Assembly (NCBI RefSeq): GCF_009905375.1
Contig: NC_133656.1
Coordinates: forward strand, 228,497,739 to 228,561,738
DNA length: 64,000 nt
Reading direction: 5' to 3'
From: Apium graveolens
Taxonomy: Eukaryota > Streptophyta > Magnoliopsida > Apiales > Apiaceae
In this document: in pieces, positions 21,707-33,785 of the stretch
How positions within the stretch are numbered: position 1 is the first letter of the stretch
Layout of the letters: the number at the start of each line of letters is the position of its first letter
Notes under the pieces: generated by a model
Database searches by the model: none
Told to the model about the DNA's origin: nothing
The model's input: the letters and a program-made list of their open reading frames with translations, nothing else
Program-made: the position numbers and the translations under genes

Positions 21707-22301
21707 GTGGTTTTTTGGGAGATTGTGGTGGACTTGTTGATTATCCAACTTGGGTACATATGGGCAAGTAGGCTTCGTCTTATTTTCGAACTTGGGATCA
21801 TGATTTGACCCGATTTTCGATAAAGGCTCAGAATTTTACCCAACTTGTCACATATGGTATCAGAGACGACTCTCAAATACTTCATTCGTCAAGTTGTCGG
21901 AGGTGGAGACACAAAAGTTGGTGATATTATCCCACAATGGACAAAGATTTGAGGATGGGGACACAAAGTCAACAGATAATATTTCCTAATGGCTAGGGTT
22001 GAACGATTCATGCATATGGGCTATCTATTTAGGCCCGACGATGACTTCATGAATTTAAGTAGGGGAGTTTGTAACACCTCAGTCGCACATTGATAAGATT
22101 TGTGATTTCTGTTAAATTTATAAGGCAAAGTACTACTATGTGCACCAACAAATCGTGATATTTTGGGGATTTGGGATGAGTTTGTTGATTATACAAGTTG
22201 GGTGTATTTGGATCAGTAAGCTTCGTCTTATTTTCAAAATTGGAGTCAGAGCCTAACCCGTTTTGCGAAAAAGACTCGAGATTTTACTCAGAGTTGTCAC
22301 A
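21707..22301 (+). repeat. TRIM-like LTR array, right part
   Basis: The rest of the interrupted LTR ends TGTCACA at 21852. TGGTATCAGAGA (21855-21866) follows, then about 200 bp of non-coding inside homologous to 13222-13355, the purine tract AAGTAGGGGAG, and another LTR at 22070-22301 running from TGTAACACCTC to TTGTCACA. This mirrors the left part of the array. Confidence 0.7.
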
Positions 22302-23664
22302 CTTTTAGGACGATTCAATGAGTTTTGATCTGATCTCATTATATATATATAGTATAAAATTTGCGTAATAAAATTTAGTTTATGATTTTTTCTAGTGGTG
22401 TGTTTAAATACTTGACCATTGTCCATGGTTTGAACCATTTTAACCATGTTTTCTCGAAGCATCTTGTTATTATATGACCTATAAAGTATTATTTTTAAAT
22501 CATTTTTATTAACTTCTATTAATATTTAAAATTTTAATATACTTGCTTCTATTCCATGTGTTGTAAATATAATTTTTTAATCTTATACAATTTTTAAATT
22601 TAATTTAACCCAAAATTATATAAAATTACCCGTGTTATTTTGAAGATGTAATAAATTTGTTAATTAAAATAAAAAAAAAGTAATGATATAATGAATAAAT
22701 TAAAAATTAAAATTATTTTAATAGCAAATTGAATAAATAACATTAATTTATGTTACCGAATTATACATAAATTAAGTTTAGTAGAATCAAATTATTATGA
22801 TTTATAAAATATGAAAAGATTGTGTTGAAAAGAGTACAACGGGCCGCAAAATTGAAGTCATTCGGCCAGTTCTTATTCCGGGACTACTTTTACTTATTTG
22901 AAATATGTGTGGAGTCAGAAAATTGGTAAACTAGTTCCCGCGTTGTAATTGCTCTCGTCGATTATATTTTTTTGATGAATAAGCGAAAGATTTATTTAAA
23001 CATTAAACGCAACTTGACTAAACCTCTGAACTGTCAAATACAATCTGATTTAGAAACAAAAAACAAGTTAAACAAATAGTTGTTTTGTTTTCAGATCAAT
23101 TAACAAATAGAATATGCAAATTTTTCGATCTAAAAGTATTACAATGACATCTCGAGCAATCCAGCGTATACCAGTTGTGAAACTAGTGGCATTACAATTG
23201 ACATTCACATAAACATCATCTTTAACCTAATGTTCATAAATATGAATAATTTTTTGTAGTGAAAGGTAAGTTTTTGTAATATCCACCATTGTTCCAGATT
23301 TGATGTGAATCTTACATATCTCCTAAAATACCACATAAATCTTTTTCAGGAAAACTACTGAACCGGTAACATGACACACAAAAATATCAAAACAGAATAT
23401 TAACATACCAAAAGACAGGCACGAATAATAATCTTGATAACAAGGTAATTAACAAGATTTCATCCCAAAAAATTAAATCTTGATTTTATTGAAAAAATCA
23501 GATAATAAGAGAGTATGGAATAACGAAGGGTGATAGGGAGGAAGGATCGAAAAATGAAGAAATGGCGGATAAAATTTTGGATTTGAGAGTTAGATTCTCA
23601 AAACCCTAATTTCCTAATTTTGAGAGAGAGAGACGCGTTAGACATGTCAACATCTAAAATTGAC
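22302..23664. other. AT-rich intergenic region
   Basis: No supported gene. A short GA run with CCCTAATTTCC lies near 23600-23640. Nothing else recognised. Confidence 0.5.
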
Positions 23665-23672
23665 AGCCTAAT

Positions 23673-23941
23673 ATAGGGGCGGCAAGGCGGCAATATCGAA
23701 CACGACCCGAAACCCGACCCGAACCCGACTCGATTCATAACCCGATTAGTGAAAGAAAACCCGAAACTGAATCGAACACGACCTGCACGATCCGAAAGTG
23801 ACCCGAATGACAGTCATTAAGAATTTCCTTCATTTTCACTAAAAAGTTTATTTTCATTTATTTTAGGTAATTTTAACTTGATTGGAAATTAACCTATTTA
23901 CAGACACGAACACGACCCGAAACCCGAAATTGACACCCATA
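23673..23941. mobile_element. hAT-like MITE, 269 bp
   Basis: Ends ATAGGGGCGGCAA and, in complement, TATGGGTGTCAA. The 8-bp target AGCCTAAT is at 23665-23672 on the left. On the right it is split by the next element: AGCCTA at 23942-23947 and AT at 24843-24844. An 8-bp duplication is typical of the hAT superfamily. The inside is rich in CCCGAAACCCGAC. Confidence 0.7.
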
Positions 23942-23947
23942 AGCCTA

Positions 23948-24834
23948 GAGATGTACAAAAACTGGATCGGGCCGGATTCGGGTGAGGCTTTACAAAATTC
24001 GGATTTTTTGAAACAGGAATGGGTCGGGTTTTTTTTTAAATTGGACCAGGCCGGATTTTGTTCAAAATAACTAGGCCCGTTTAGGCCCACAGATCGGGCC
24101 GATCGCCATTTTCTTAAATAATTTTAATACTTTTTAAGTAATAATATAAGATTTTTGTATTTTTTTGATTGTATTTGTAAGTTTATACTTTTATTTATAC
24201 GTACACACTTTTAATTATAATTTATAACAAATTATTCGTATTATATCTTAAAATAGTTTAGAATTTTAAAATTATATTTCGGTAATTCGATCTTAATATT
24301 AACAAAAGGTATTCACGTATAAGTAAAAGATGTATCACTATCAATTCACTAAAGAGTTTATTAGAAATTTAAGGTTTTTATTCGAAATTATATTCAATTA
24401 TAAAAATTTGGATAAGACATAATTTTTCTAATATTCAATTCAAATATTTATTAAAACGTGGGCTTTTAACATGCCCGATCGGGTCGGGCCGGACTTTTAT
24501 TCGGATCGTGCCTAAATCCGGATTGTGTTTAAATCCGGGCTTTTACCGGATCGAGCGGGGTCAAATTTTTACGAAAAATATGTGGCCTGTTAATGCTCGC
24601 GGGACGGATCGGATCGGGCCGGACTTTTATCCGGGTCGTGCCTAAATCCGGATTGTGTTTAAATCCGGGCTTTTACCGGATCGAGCGGGGCCAAATTTTT
24701 ACGAAAAATATGTGGCCTGTTAATGCTTGCGGGACGGATCGGATCGGGCCAGACTTTTTCAGATCGGATTTTTACTAAAATTTTTTCAAATCGGACGGAC
24801 TTTTCGGAATCGGATTTTTTTGTGCATTTTTGCG
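23948..24834. mobile_element. non-autonomous hAT-like element, 887 bp
   Basis: Flanked by the 8-bp duplication TAAGCCTA (23940-23947 and 24835-24842). The termini are GAGATGTACAAAAA and, in complement, CGCAAAAATGCACAAAAA. The inside repeats GGATCGGGCCGG and has no coding capacity. A relative in reverse orientation lies at about 40828-42600. Confidence 0.75.
24481..24760. repeat. 130-bp tandem duplication within the hAT-like element
   Basis: Two near-identical 130-bp units start at about 24481 and 24611, and a partial third at 24741. Each starts with GGATCGGGCCGGACTTTTA or a close variant. Confidence 0.85.
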
Positions 24835-24842
24835 TAAGCCTA

Positions 24843-26366
24843 ATGTACAACATACTAGATTTATTGTTGAAAAAATAACACATTTTTTTTAAAATAATGA
24901 AGTCGGTCAAAATGGTAATTTTTTTGTATATAAATTGAGATTTTTTATTTTATTTTATTGAAACAAAGAGCCCTATCGCATCAAAACATTAAAGGCTCAA
25001 GATCGTCTTCCCCACACTTTGCAAAAAAGAATTCAAAAATCGTGTTATTTTTAAGCAAATAAGGTATTCACACGCAATAAGATGCCTGGCCTTGTCAGCT
25101 ACTGGCCTTGTAAGCTAGCTTTCTGACGGAAGCTATACCGATAGCCGTTCTACAAGCTTCTAAAACGGAGTTTATTTAAATTTAATAACTTTTGTTTTCA
25201 GAAAAATTAAACTAAATAAAAAAAAATTGTAATCCTTTTATTTTATTGAAAACGTTGCAAGCTTTATATACTGTAATTGTTTCAAATGTTTCTAGACAAA
25301 CAATTAAACTTTGGGAATATGTGTATCACATGTATTTGATAGTTTAAAGTTTATTTCAATCGTTTCAATCTATTAGTAATTTCTTGGAAAAAAAAATGTC
25401 TTGAGGGTTTTTTTTTTGAAAATGTCTTGAGGGTTTTTAAATACAGTTTACATCAGAGGCCCAGTATTTTTTTCCTTACGGGCCCAAACAGTTCGTTACC
25501 TGTTGATTATAGTATAACTTTGTCATTTATTTTAATTTAGATTGTATTGAGATAGCCCATTCTTAGCAGGCTGGTAGGATTTTCTTTCCATGCAATCTGT
25601 CTTTAGGAGAAAAACTGAATCAGAAAACAAAAAGAAAGGTAATGATTCTAATTCCATCAATCTCATATTATCATATTTTATTTCGTTGTTCACTCCATCT
25701 TATTTTCTTTCTAATGAAAAATATCTATTAAAATTTTATATAAAATATTAAAGTTATAAATGTTAAAAATGATTTATGGCTTACTCTCGCTCTTCCATAA
25801 TAGTAGTTCGGGTATATAAGTGAGCACACTCTAAACTCTAAATTTTATATAATTTTTATGAGTTGTCTTATTTTTATTATTTTACCGGTACAGATTTTTG
25901 TGCACGAGATCATCATTATTAATAAGATAAAGATCAAGTAGAAAATGTAACATAATATCTTACACTCCGATTTTCTTTTTTAAAAAAGAAAAGCAAGTGA
26001 AGAATAGGTAAAATAGTTTCAATTTTTCTAATTGTACACGGTGTTTGTAAAAGGAATAAAAGTGAATTGAAATAAATGGTGATGCAAGTTTGACAAATAT
26101 TCCTTTCAAAAATTTCCATTCAAAAATAGATGAAAGTATTTTATCTTTTGATCACTTAATTTCTTTCATTTAAAAATTTAAGAGTAAAGTCTTAGTATGT
26201 GTTCATGATCAAATCATTTTTTTTTAAAAAAATGACGAGTAAGTTAATCTGTGTTCATGGCGTACCAAAGTAAAATCGTATGTATAAACGGAATACTAGA
26301 TTACTAATAATTTTGATTTCATTTGAGGCTAAAATTACAACGCACTCATGCTCGTTTCTTCGCGTC
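24843..26366. other. intergenic region upstream of TTG1
   Basis: AT-rich with no convincing coding frame. The last few hundred bases are the presumed TTG1 promoter. Confidence 0.5.
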
Positions 26367-26373
26367 TATAAAA
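26367..26373 (+). promoter_or_regulatory. TATA box of TTG1
   Basis: TATAAAA about 270 bp upstream of the TTG1 ATG. This would give a 5' untranslated region of about 240 nt. Confidence 0.55.
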
Positions 26374-26637
26374 CACATATAAGATCACGTGATTCCGACT
26401 AGGTTACCGGGAATTAGAATTAAAACTATATTAAAGTCTCATTTTCATACCGGGTAGGCAGTCAATAAAAGTGGAGGACGAGTAGGAGCCAGTAGCAACC
26501 GACCGACGACCATCTCAAACAACCCGTCTGTCAGTCTCGTCAAAAATGGTTGGTGCCACAATTTTCAAATTCAACTCCACGTTCTAATCCACCCACATTA
26601 CAAATACACACACAAACACACACACTTCTTCCCCCAA

Positions 26638-27654
26638 ATGGACAACTCAACACAACAACGAGATGCTCACCTCCGATCCGAAACACTCGTCACCTACGAC
26701 TCTCCCCACACTCTCTACGCCATGTCAATCTCCTCATCTCCTCACAATCGCATCGCTCTCGGTAGTTTTCTCGAAGAATTCACTAATCGAGTCGACGTCG
26801 TTTCCTTCGACGAACAAACCCTAACTCTCAATCGAAACCCTAATCTCTCTTTCGATCATCCTTATCCGCCTACTAAACTCATGTTTCATCCTAATCCGTT
26901 AGCTTCCGGCAAAACTAATGATATTTTAGCTTCTTCCGGCGATTTTCTTCGTCTTTGGGAAGTTAAGGATAATTCAATTGAGCCGATTTCGTTGCTTAAT
27001 AATAGTAAGAGTAGTGAGTTTTGTGCTCCGTTGACGTCTTTTGATTGGAATGAGGTTGAGCCTCGGAGAATTGGGACTTCTAGTATTGATACTACTTGTA
27101 CTATTTGGGATGTGGAACGAGGCGTTGTCGAGACGCAGTTGATTGCTCATGATAAGGAGGTTCATGACATTGCTTGGGGGGAGGCGGGAGTGTTTGCGTC
27201 GGTTAGTGCCGATGGATCGGTAAGGATTTTTGATTTGAGGGATAAGGAGCATTCTACGATTATTTACGAGAGTCCTCATCCGGATACTCCTTTACTTAGG
27301 TTAGCTTGGAATAAACAGGATTTGAGGTATATGGCTACGATTTTGATGGATAGTAATAAGGTTGTGATTTTGGATATTCGATCGCCTACAATGCCAGTAG
27401 CGGAATTGGAGAGGCACAGGGGGAGTGTGAATGCGATTGGTTGGGCTCCGTTGAGTTGTAGGCATATTTGTTCGGGTGGGGATGATGGACAAGCGCTTAT
27501 TTGGGAGTTGCCTACGGTTGCTGGACCTAGTGGGATTGATCCGATGTCGATGTTTAGTGCTAGCTCCGAGATTAATCAGCTTCAGTGGTCAGCTGCTAAG
27601 CCTGATTGGATTGCTATTGCCTTTGCCAACAAGTTGCAGCTGTTGAAAGTTTAA
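26638..27654 (+). CDS. TTG1: TTG1 WD40-repeat protein
   Basis: A single-exon frame of 338 residues, against about 341 in Arabidopsis TTG1. The N-terminus starts with MDNS and shares [11 protein letters not shown] with the family. Blocks such as [26 protein letters not shown] and the stretch from [19 protein letters not shown] onward match TTG1 more closely than the related LWD1/LWD2 proteins. WD-type strand ends are seen at RLWEV 105-109, TIWDV 155-159, RIFDL 196-200 and LIWEL 287-291. TTG1 is the scaffold of MYB-bHLH-WD40 complexes in the nucleus and cytoplasm, which switch on anthocyanin and proanthocyanidin genes and control trichomes, root hairs and seed mucilage. No lesion is seen. A repeat-rich 3' flank follows. 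Confidence 0.96.
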   Translation: MDNSTQQRDAHLRSETLVTYDSPHTLYAMSISSSPHNRIALGSFLEEFTNRVDVVSFDEQTLTLNRNPNLSFDHPYPPTKLMFHPNPLASGKTNDILASSGDFLRLWEVKDNSIEPISLLNNSKSSEFCAPLTSFDWNEVEPRRIGTSSIDTTCTIWDVERGVVETQLIAHDKEVHDIAWGEAGVFASVSADGSVRIFDLRDKEHSTIIYESPHPDTPLLRLAWNKQDLRYMATILMDSNKVVILDIRSPTMPVAELERHRGSVNAIGWAPLSCRHICSGGDDGQALIWELPTVAGPSGIDPMSMFSASSEINQLQWSAAKPDWIAIAFANKLQLLKV

Positions 27655-27660
27655 GTACAT

Positions 27661-28185
27661 TCTGATTTGTCTCATATTAATTTATGTACTACATGTGTTG
27701 TCTCTGTTTGATTTGTTACAGCTTGTGTTGCATTGAAACATTTGTCTCAGGTTGTTAAATTATATATGAATTTATAAGCTATATGTTTTCTTAGCGTAAT
27801 TACATTTACATCACATGTAAATCTACATATACTATTCATCTTAGCGTAATTACATTCACCTGTAAATCTACATATACTATTCATCTTAGCGTAATTACTA
27901 ATTACATTCACCTGTAAATCTACGTATACTATTCATCTGTTGGTCAGTTCACGGTCATTGATATATGACCATGAACTTGTCAGCTGTTTGTCTCGTGTTA
28001 ATTTATATACTACATGTGTTGTCTCTGTTTGACTTCTTACAGCTTTTGTTGCATTGAAACACTTGTCTTAGGTTGATAAATTATATTTGAATTTATGAAC
28101 GATATGTCTGCTGAGTGTAATTACATTCACCTGTAAATCTACGTATACTTCATCTGTTGGTCAGCTCATGGTCATTGACATATAT
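27661..28185. repeat. direct duplication in the TTG1 3' flank
   Basis: The segment from 27661 (TTTGTCTCATATTAATTTAT) recurs from about 27984 with roughly 85-90 per cent identity by eye. The first copy also contains a 45-bp unit (TTAGCGTAATTACATTCACC) in three tandem copies at about 27792-27940. A GT/GC-rich simple repeat follows at 28181-28209. Confidence 0.8.
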
Positions 28186-28210
28186 GTGTGTGTTTGTGCG
28201 TGCGCGCGCC

Positions 28211-30135
28211 ATACAGAGCTATAGATCTTCTCTAGAGAGCTCTTGTGTTTTTGAAATCTAACAAGCTGACAAGTTTACAGCAGATAAATATGTACTATCT
28301 CAGGTGGTCTCAGATGGATCCCAATTTTAAAATCTCTTATCAAAATATTATACGTAAAAGATATGTAAGGAGGGAAGTCTGTTGTCAGTTGCCACTTTAA
28401 ATGATTGTGCAGGTGCAGCATTAATTAAAATTTCAAAATCTCATTACTAGCATCCTGTAATTTGGGTAATCAGTTAAATCTGATTGGAGTTGTTGCTCGT
28501 TAGTCTTAAGCAGGAAAGTTTGCTTTCTTGATTAGCCATTAGCAAAATCTTTGAATATCGCATACTAAATAAACATAAGGTCATTGGGTAGGCATGACCA
28601 TAAAAAACTGGCCATCAACATCGATTTTGTAACTCCAGATGCTCTCTTTTAACTCTTATTTAGGATTTAAGGCATTAGGTCAGAAGCAAACTGTAAAATA
28701 TCTTAGGATATGCTTCTACAGACAACAGTCTTCCTTTGAATTTTGGAATGACTAAATTTGTGTTTTACGTCTAGTATGACTATATCTCTCTTTGTATACA
28801 AGTCTCAGGCATATAGACTTTGGTGCAAAATGGTATGTTCAGTTGACATGAACTAGGTCATGTTACTTGGTCTTCTAAATGTTATACATTTATATTTTTT
28901 GTTGTCAATGTTTTAAGGTTTCTATAATTTGTTTGTCTTAAAAATGTGAATGAACTGCAAAGAGCTAAATCCTTCTAGAGCTTGCCTTAGTGTTGGGGAA
29001 CTCACAAGTTCCTGCTGTAGGTGTGCTTGTAATTTATAAAAACACAGAATCACGCTGGTTATGGATTTCTGGTGTAACACTAGTGCATTGACTGGCCACT
29101 GGCATTTTTGATAAGGAAAAACCTTTTAATTATATTATGCTGTCACACACTGAAATTTTCTTAAGGAGTCTTCACATGGTTGACTGGTTGTGAACATTGA
29201 GATATCTGTGTATTGCAGTTGCATGTCTTCACAGATCCGTAGAGGACATTCTGGATGTGAGGTCACTTGTCATGATCCATTCTCTCAAATTACTTTTTAA
29301 CAGCTCTATCTAGCTCTTAAATTTATAGCAACTAATTCTTAATGCTAGGTATATTATATAAGCTTTTTTTTTTGCTGTTATAGTTCGATAATTATTGATC
29401 AATGTACAGTTTAGTTTACTTTTTAATATCCCCAAGTTTAGCTAGTTATTCTTGATTAATGGTGAGTCCGGTTTCGTGGGACTGGTCAATATGAGCCCTT
29501 AAGTGTAACTTGGATTCCCCTATTACTTATTTCTTTTCACGTTGTCTTCCTCCAGTATTCTTTATGCACTATCTAGTCTTCTTTTTGACAGGTTCTGCAT
29601 ATTATAGAACTTTGTTAGAATTTTCAGGCCGCAAGCTCCACTACAAATTACAATGGTAATCAGTAGTCAGTATAATAAATCATGAATATGGTATTAAGCT
29701 CCTGTTCTGTACAAGTGCACCTACTACCAATTTGTTTTTTGGTAATTGTCAATTACAAGAAATTAAATACTCACACGAACACACACTCATTTTTTCAATA
29801 TCCATTGAGGCTTGAACCTTTGACCTCGTTTTACCAGAGGAAGAGGAGAATCCAGTAGGCTATAATGGCAGGATGAATTTGTTGGTCTACTTTATAGCCC
29901 TAGACACCCTACCTTTTTGCATTCAAGAAAACACTTAAGTGAGAACTGGATGACAGGCAGGATCTTATTCAGGCACAACAGGTGTTTAGAACAATTGTAT
30001 TTGTAGTGACTATTTAATTTGTACATGGAATCAGGATGAGTCTTTGAGATATGAATGTCATCTATTGATGTTTCTGATTGTCTTCTTACTTCTTTTTTTA
30101 TGCCAGAGCATATATGAGTCTCTTATATGGTGAGA
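28211..30135. other. intergenic region between TTG1 and the MULE cluster
   Basis: No gene, RNA or clear element is supported. A dispersed-repeat-like stretch (GGCTTGAACCTTTGACCTC) lies near 29809. Confidence 0.5.
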
Positions 30136-30145
30136 ATATCATATA

Positions 30146-30694
30146 GGGTTAAATATCATAGTGGTCATTCAACTGAACTCCATATATCAGTTTAATCATC
30201 AAAGTTAACGGGGTATCATTTGTCACTAAAGTCATAATAAATATCATACGTATACCTCAAAATATGTATTCGAGAATTAAAATTTATTTTATGGAGTTCT
30301 ATATATTTTTCTTGAATCCTATTACAACCAAATGAAAATGTATGAATTCTAGTATTTTCTATAATATAATAAGATTTTTTAAAATTTATCTACTATTTAT
30401 TTTTAATTTTGTAGTCATTTGTTTTATTTAAACAAAAATAATTAGTAGATAAAATTTAAAAATCTCAAAAAATTATCTAAAATACTATGAATTCATAACT
30501 TTTCATTTGGTTGTAATAAAATTTAAAAAAAATGTTTAGAACTCCATAAAATAAATTTTAATTCTCGAGCACATATTTTGAGGTATCTGTTTGATATTTA
30601 TTATTACTTTAGTGATCCAAATGATACCCCGTTAAGTTTGATGATTAAACTGATATATGACCTTCGGTTGAGGGACCACTTTGATATTTAACCC
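30146..30694. mobile_element. foldback MULE-type MITE, 549 bp
   Basis: Flanked by the perfect 10-bp duplication ATATCATATA (30136-30145 and 30695-30704). The left arm GGGTTAAATATCATAGTGGT and the complement of the right arm match for about 160 bp inward (TCAGTTTAATCATCAAA, then ACGGGGTATCATTTG). Nearly the whole element can fold back. Long terminal repeats with 9-11 bp duplications mark the Mutator superfamily. Confidence 0.88.
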
Positions 30695-31663
30695 ATATCA
30701 TATATGATGATATATGGCAAGTTTTTGAATGAAAACTGGATAACAGGAAGGTTCTTATGATGGCAGAGGATACAGATATCATTGTTTCACATGTTTTTTT
30801 TTGTTAATCCACATTTAGATAAATACTTTAGCTTTTTCATTTCTAGAAAATGCAAGTATGCAATAGAAATTCTTGGTAAATATATTAACTTGCATTCCCC
30901 TGGATGAGTAGGAAATTTCTGTTCATATATTTGATTATTATCTTGGAATGTTATGAAATATAAAGCACATGCGAGTAAGGAAGTTATGGGTTGCGCAGCT
31001 GCATAAATTAGTCCAGTTTTATACGGGCGTTAGTGTTTTCAGCTATAGACTGCCTTTACTGATCACTTGCATGATTAATATTAAGGTTAAATGGGCAAAT
31101 TTGTCATTGTACTTTTCGAAAACTTTCACTTGGGTCACCAACCCAAAAAAACTTTCAGTCACGTAATAATTTCATATAATATTGTCAATCGTAATACTTG
31201 ATTTCAATTTATTTTCACGTCCGTTAAATCGTCATTGACTTTCACGGTGTGTCGTTAATTTTAACCACGTCGGTGCCACTTCAGTGCCACATCTATGCCA
31301 GATGTAATCACCCGACCCGTTCCTAATTAACCACCCACATCAAATTAACCCGATTTACTAAAGAAAATCAAGGGTTTATTATTACTTACATCTAAACCAA
31401 CACATACGACTGGAGAAAGGGGGCGATCGATCGATCGAAGCGGACGACAGATGTGATAAAAGATTGAAGGCAACCTAGTAATCATGCAAGCTTCGATCTT
31501 ATGCTCATATTTACCCCATGTATATATATGTGATTTATATATGTAAGTTTCGATCTTATTGTGATATATAGGTTAAATCCTAAATTGGTAGTTGTTACAA
31601 TTCTGAAACCCTAATTTGTACTCGTTACCTAATTGGTACTATAATTATGAACCCTAAATCGAT

Positions 31664-32404
31664 ATGCATGTGTTTTACAGGTCTCAAGATCTAGTAATAT
31701 ATTATGGTGGTCATTTTATGACTTTCCTGGAATATCAATATGTTGGACCTAAGTTAAAGTGTTTTAAAGGAATCGAAGTTAAAGAATTGTCTATGAAGAA
31801 GATTAGGGAGATGGTGAATGATGGAGTAAAAGATGATGATAAGCTATATTATGCCAAAGATGGGGTTACTCCTGACCTTGGTTTTAAAATGTTGTTACGT
31901 GATAGTGATGTATTAGAGTTGGTAAATATAGCTATGTCAAATAGTACTGGAGTGTGTAAAATACATGTGTTTCATTCATGGTCCAAGGCGACACCACCAG
32001 TTGTGGAAGATGAGGGTAGTAACATGGAAGGTGACTACAATGTGGATGAGGAGAATGAAGGTGATGAAAGCAATGGAGTGAATGCAGAGAATGAAGCTGA
32101 GAAAAGTAGTGGAGTGAATGCAGGAAATGAAGGTGAGGAAAATAGTGGAGTTAATGCTGAAAATGAAGTTGAGGAAGACATTGGAGTTTCTAAGAGGAAG
32201 ACTAAACTGACTGCTAGGAAGAGAGTATTTAGAGGTAAAGAAAAAGTTGTTGAAGTGGACTTTAATAAATTGGGTAGTGACTGGAGTGAAGAGAATGAGT
32301 GTGCAGATGAGAGTGAAGAATTTGAAGTGGAGGCATTATGGGAAAGGGTAAATGAGCCTTTTAACCCCTCTACAGCTGAAAAAGGACATAAAGTGGAGGC
32401 ATGA
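31664..32404 (+). CDS. MULE transposase N-terminal remnant (PB1-like domain)
   Basis: 246 residues. Residues 10-105 (VIYYGGHF, then YVGPKLKCFKGIEV) resemble the PB1-like domain found at the start of plant MuDR-type transposases. The rest is acidic, with about three copies of a 13-residue repeat (SGVNAENEAEE-like). The ATG follows GTTTTACAG, a possible splice acceptor, so an upstream exon may exist. The frame stops at 32402-32404, and the DDE and SWIM domains expected next are absent: 3' transposase sequence begins about 50 bp later. Expression is unknown; it may be a relic. Confidence 0.65.
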   Translation: MHVFYRSQDLVIYYGGHFMTFLEYQYVGPKLKCFKGIEVKELSMKKIREMVNDGVKDDDKLYYAKDGVTPDLGFKMLLRDSDVLELVNIAMSNSTGVCKIHVFHSWSKATPPVVEDEGSNMEGDYNVDEENEGDESNGVNAENEAEKSSGVNAGNEGEENSGVNAENEVEEDIGVSKRKTKLTARKRVFRGKEKVVEVDFNKLGSDWSEENECADESEEFEVEALWERVNEPFNPSTAEKGHKVEA

Positions 32405-32445
32405 AGATACTATGGGAAGAGGTTGATGGAGATACTATTATGCCA

Positions 32446-33098
32446 CCTCCAAGAATGAAGACATTGAGAAGAAGGCTTAAAAGGCAGAGAAGGTTGGGAA
32501 TGATCAGTTAACAAGGGTGGGAATAGTAAGTTAAGCAAGCTAAGTAGACAAGGCAGGGTGATGCACTGCAGTAATTGTAAGAAACCAGGACATAACATCA
32601 CCAAATGCCCTGAAGAAACTCAGAGGACCCCTTCAACAAAGAAACAGAGAGGGAAAAAGAAGAAGAAAACTCAAGAAGAAGAAGAAATTGCAAGTGAGAT
32701 GGAGAGGCATGACATTGAAAAAGAAACAGGGGAAGATGAGCTTATGGAGGAGGCAATGAGAAATGAAGAAATGTTTTCAAGTCAACAACCTAACACACCA
32801 AGGAGAAGCCAGAGGCTTGCACAGTCAACTCAAAGCACACTTGAAGATGCTACTCCAAGCACTCAAGTCAACCGGCTTATTTTTGTAAGATCTTAAAGTT
32901 TTCTATCAAGTTTTGTAATTTATTAGTGCATTACTAATGTTTACTATCTTATTATTGCAGATGCCTACACCTGATTTGGTTTACAATGGTGGAACTAGTG
33001 GCACTCCAGATGCAGACATGCCAGGAACAACAAGAGTGAGAAAGGGGAAGAAAAGCAAGGGTCCAGTCAAATCATTCAAAGCCCCAAGGAAGAAGTAG
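32446..33098 (+). pseudogene. MULE transposase C-terminal remnant (zinc knuckle tail)
   Basis: Arg-rich sequence from 32446, then, after stops, a CCHC knuckle CSNCKKPGHNITKC (from 32561), a Lys/Glu-rich tail and RRSQRLAQSTQ. The frame from 32558 reaches a GT donor at 32885 and rejoins in phase at the ATTATTGCAG acceptor (exon from 32961), ending at TAG 33096-33098 after a basic tail. The knuckle after the SWIM region is typical of plant MuDR-type transposases, which suggests an internal deletion joined it to the N-terminal remnant. Confidence 0.65.
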
Positions 33099-33785
33099 TA
33101 TTTGTTTTTATCAAAATCATGTCTAAGTTTAAGTTTAAACTCAGTGACAGTCATGCTTAGTTTAAGTGCTTTTGTAAGCTTCTATGAACTTAGCTTATGT
33201 CTTTTCTATGGTCAAGGAACCTATTTTATTACTTTTGTAAGATCTAAGTGGGGAACCATAGCTGTCTTTTGGTGTTGGATTTATGATCTTGTAAGGAATC
33301 TTTCATGTTATGCAATGACAGAAATCACCCTTTCTTTCTTTTAACTTTCACAAACTAAAACAATCAAAATAAACCAAAATATTGTATTCACTTGCATTTA
33401 ATATCACCAGTACAACCAACAAACTGCTGCTTCAACAACCAACTACTCCAACTACACTAATAAAACTACAACTACAATCATCCTATATCACTAACCAAAA
33501 CATAAATACAAATATTAAACTGCCAACAACTTCTTCAAAATATAATTTGCTCTCATCAATTTCTTTAACAACTCTTCTGCCTCCTCATTTTTGCGATGAA
33601 GTTTGCTCACTTCTTCATGTAACACAAGCATTTTTCTTTCACAAAAATTGACATCAACTCCAACATTGTTCAAAGCATCTTCCTTCTTCTGCATTTTCGA
33701 CTTTAAAACATTGATCACCTCTCTAGCCCTTTCTGAGTAGGGTGGATCAACCCAAACGAAAAAATTACATTTCTTACTAGGATTC

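Noticed and set aside
23690..23940. Telomere-like array suggested by CCCGAAACCCGAC runs
   Set aside because: The unit is not the plant telomere repeat CCCTAAA, and the segment is bounded by hAT-like ends and target duplications.
26638..27654. LWD1/LWD2 identity for the WD40 protein
   Set aside because: Related in sequence, but the N-terminus, the [12 protein letters not shown] block and the C-terminal part agree better with TTG1.
32558..32896. CCHC knuckle read as a retrotransposon gag
   Set aside because: It lies between MULE terminal repeats, after a PB1-like domain, and its Arg-rich lead-in fits the tail of a MuDR-type transposase better. No primer site or protease is near.
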